Assembly (NCBI RefSeq): GCF_910592395.1
Contig: NC_088320.1
Span: 10,908,501 to 10,972,500, forward strand
Reading direction: 5' to 3'
Source: Lineus longissimus
Lineage: Eukaryota > Nemertea > Pilidiophora > Heteronemertea > Lineidae
Length of the DNA stretch: 64,000 nucleotides
Part shown: one piece after another, positions 63,237-64,000 of the stretch
Layout of the letters: each line of letters opens with the position of its first letter
Numbering within the stretch: position 1 is the stretch's first letter
Made by a program: the position numbers and the translations under genes
The notes under the pieces: model-generated
The model's input: only the letters and a program-made list of their open reading frames with translations
Database searches by the model: none
Told to the model about the DNA's origin: nothing

Positions 63237-64000
63237 ATTGTTTTTACTGAGCCGATCGCCAGGACCCGAGGGATGTGGTTTTCGACACGTATCTCCGAAA
63301 CTGCCGCACGGAACGACCTGAAATTTGGTTGGGTTACGTTTCATAACCTGCTAACGAACAACGTGTACTTTATTTTTGCAGCCGTTGCTTACTTTTTTAG
63401 TTTTCGGGTGATTTTTGATGAAAATCGCCGGTTCTGAACCGTTCCGGTAATAGCACTGCCTCCCGCGTTTTTACCGATTAGGCAAGTTGCTCAACGTTGA
63501 TCTGTCCCGACCTGAACAGGTGGGAGGATACCCGCTACATGGAAGAGCCAACAGACATTTCGTCTACGCATTCTAGACTGGGTGAGTGTGATTTTTTCGT
63601 GATTGTAATCGCCCTCAAATTTGTGTTGAAACACTGCATCAGACAAAATTAACTCATCAGAGGTCAAGAAAAGGATCTTAAGAATATATATTCGCTGTTA
63701 GTTTGGGTGATTATAGGGAGCACGTCCATCTTTTGAGGCAAACTTGTCATCCGAAAGTTTCCAGATCCCCGTAATGGCGGATATACATTCATCAAAAAAA
63801 TTACGAATTCGGGCAAGTTTCATCAAACTGTGCGCCTTAAACTCCTAAGAATGTCTGAAAATCACCCAGACTCTACACATGAGATATACCTTCACTGAAA
63901 ATAATTGCTAAAACCTCGCTTAACGTGTCGCGAGTGCTGAAAGCAACAGTTTTGGAGATCGTTTTTCTGTACATTCTGCTCACTCCTGTAGAAATGTACA
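63237..64000. other. right-edge region with one candidate first exon
   Basis: Mostly unrecognised. At 63539-63581 (+) an ATG (ACATGG) opens MEEPTDISSTHSRL and meets a donor (CTGG|GTGAGTG). No further exon is in the window, so it is only a candidate. Confidence 0.25.

Overview
This is animal nuclear DNA, most likely from a marine invertebrate. It is AT-rich, it holds spliced genes with long introns, and it is crowded with old and young mobile elements. Present are two Ty3/gypsy-type LTR elements, the 3' end of a third LTR element, traces of piggyBac, pogo/Tigger, hAT-like, PIF/Harbinger-like and 9-bp-TSD DNA transposons, THAP and MADF domain fragments, and several families of long non-coding repeats. 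I cannot fix the phylum. Nothing suggests a bacterial or viral genome, and I see no CRISPR array, rRNA or complete tRNA.

Layout. 1-8.9 kb: a large minus-strand Ty3/gypsy element (gag, protease, RT/RNase H, integrase with a C-terminal chromodomain, and an envelope-like gene) whose env gene is split by a small piggyBac derivative. 8.9-16.8 kb: two copies of repeat family R4, a terminal-inverted-repeat element containing a MADF fragment and a copy of repeat family R1, and an unrecognised 269-codon ORF. 17-26.9 kb: mostly non-coding, with G/C-rich minisatellites in opposite orientations, a tiny candidate two-exon gene, and satellite arrays. 27-31.5 kb: a plus-strand Mag-like gypsy element, cut off within integrase. 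32.4-53.0 kb: a plus-strand three-exon host gene (434 codons, two phase-1 introns). Its 14.6-kb first intron holds a hAT-like MITE, a 9-bp-TSD element, a Tigger-like MITE, a THAP fragment, a broken pogo-type transposase and long R1/R2 repeats. Its second intron holds a PIF-like element and nested R3-in-R1 repeats. 53-60 kb: an LTR-element pol end in two orientations and several inverted-repeat elements. 60.5-63.2 kb: a minus-strand gene with a transposase-like core, interrupted in its coding sequence by an R1 copy.

The most interesting pattern is shared by four otherwise different non-coding families (R1-R4). Each ends in a block close to GACGGACGCCAC, followed by a hairpin whose sequence is family-specific and then a short A-rich tail. 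R1 also has a palindrome at its other end whose two arms change together between copies. R1 bodies are built from units of about 300 bp, most of which carry a direct repeat AGGTCA-cag-AGGTCA, a nuclear-receptor-type motif. The R1 copy inside the 60.7-63.2 kb gene gives a natural empty-site test: removing it restores one open frame with no target duplication.

How the parts relate: only three coding units look potentially host-derived or alive (13.5-14.3 kb ORF, 32.4-53.0 kb gene, and before its interruption the 60.7-63.2 kb gene). Everything else is mobile DNA in layers, and nesting gives relative ages: piggyBac derivative in env; R1 in R2; R3 in R1; R1 in the MADF element; R1 in the minus-strand gene.
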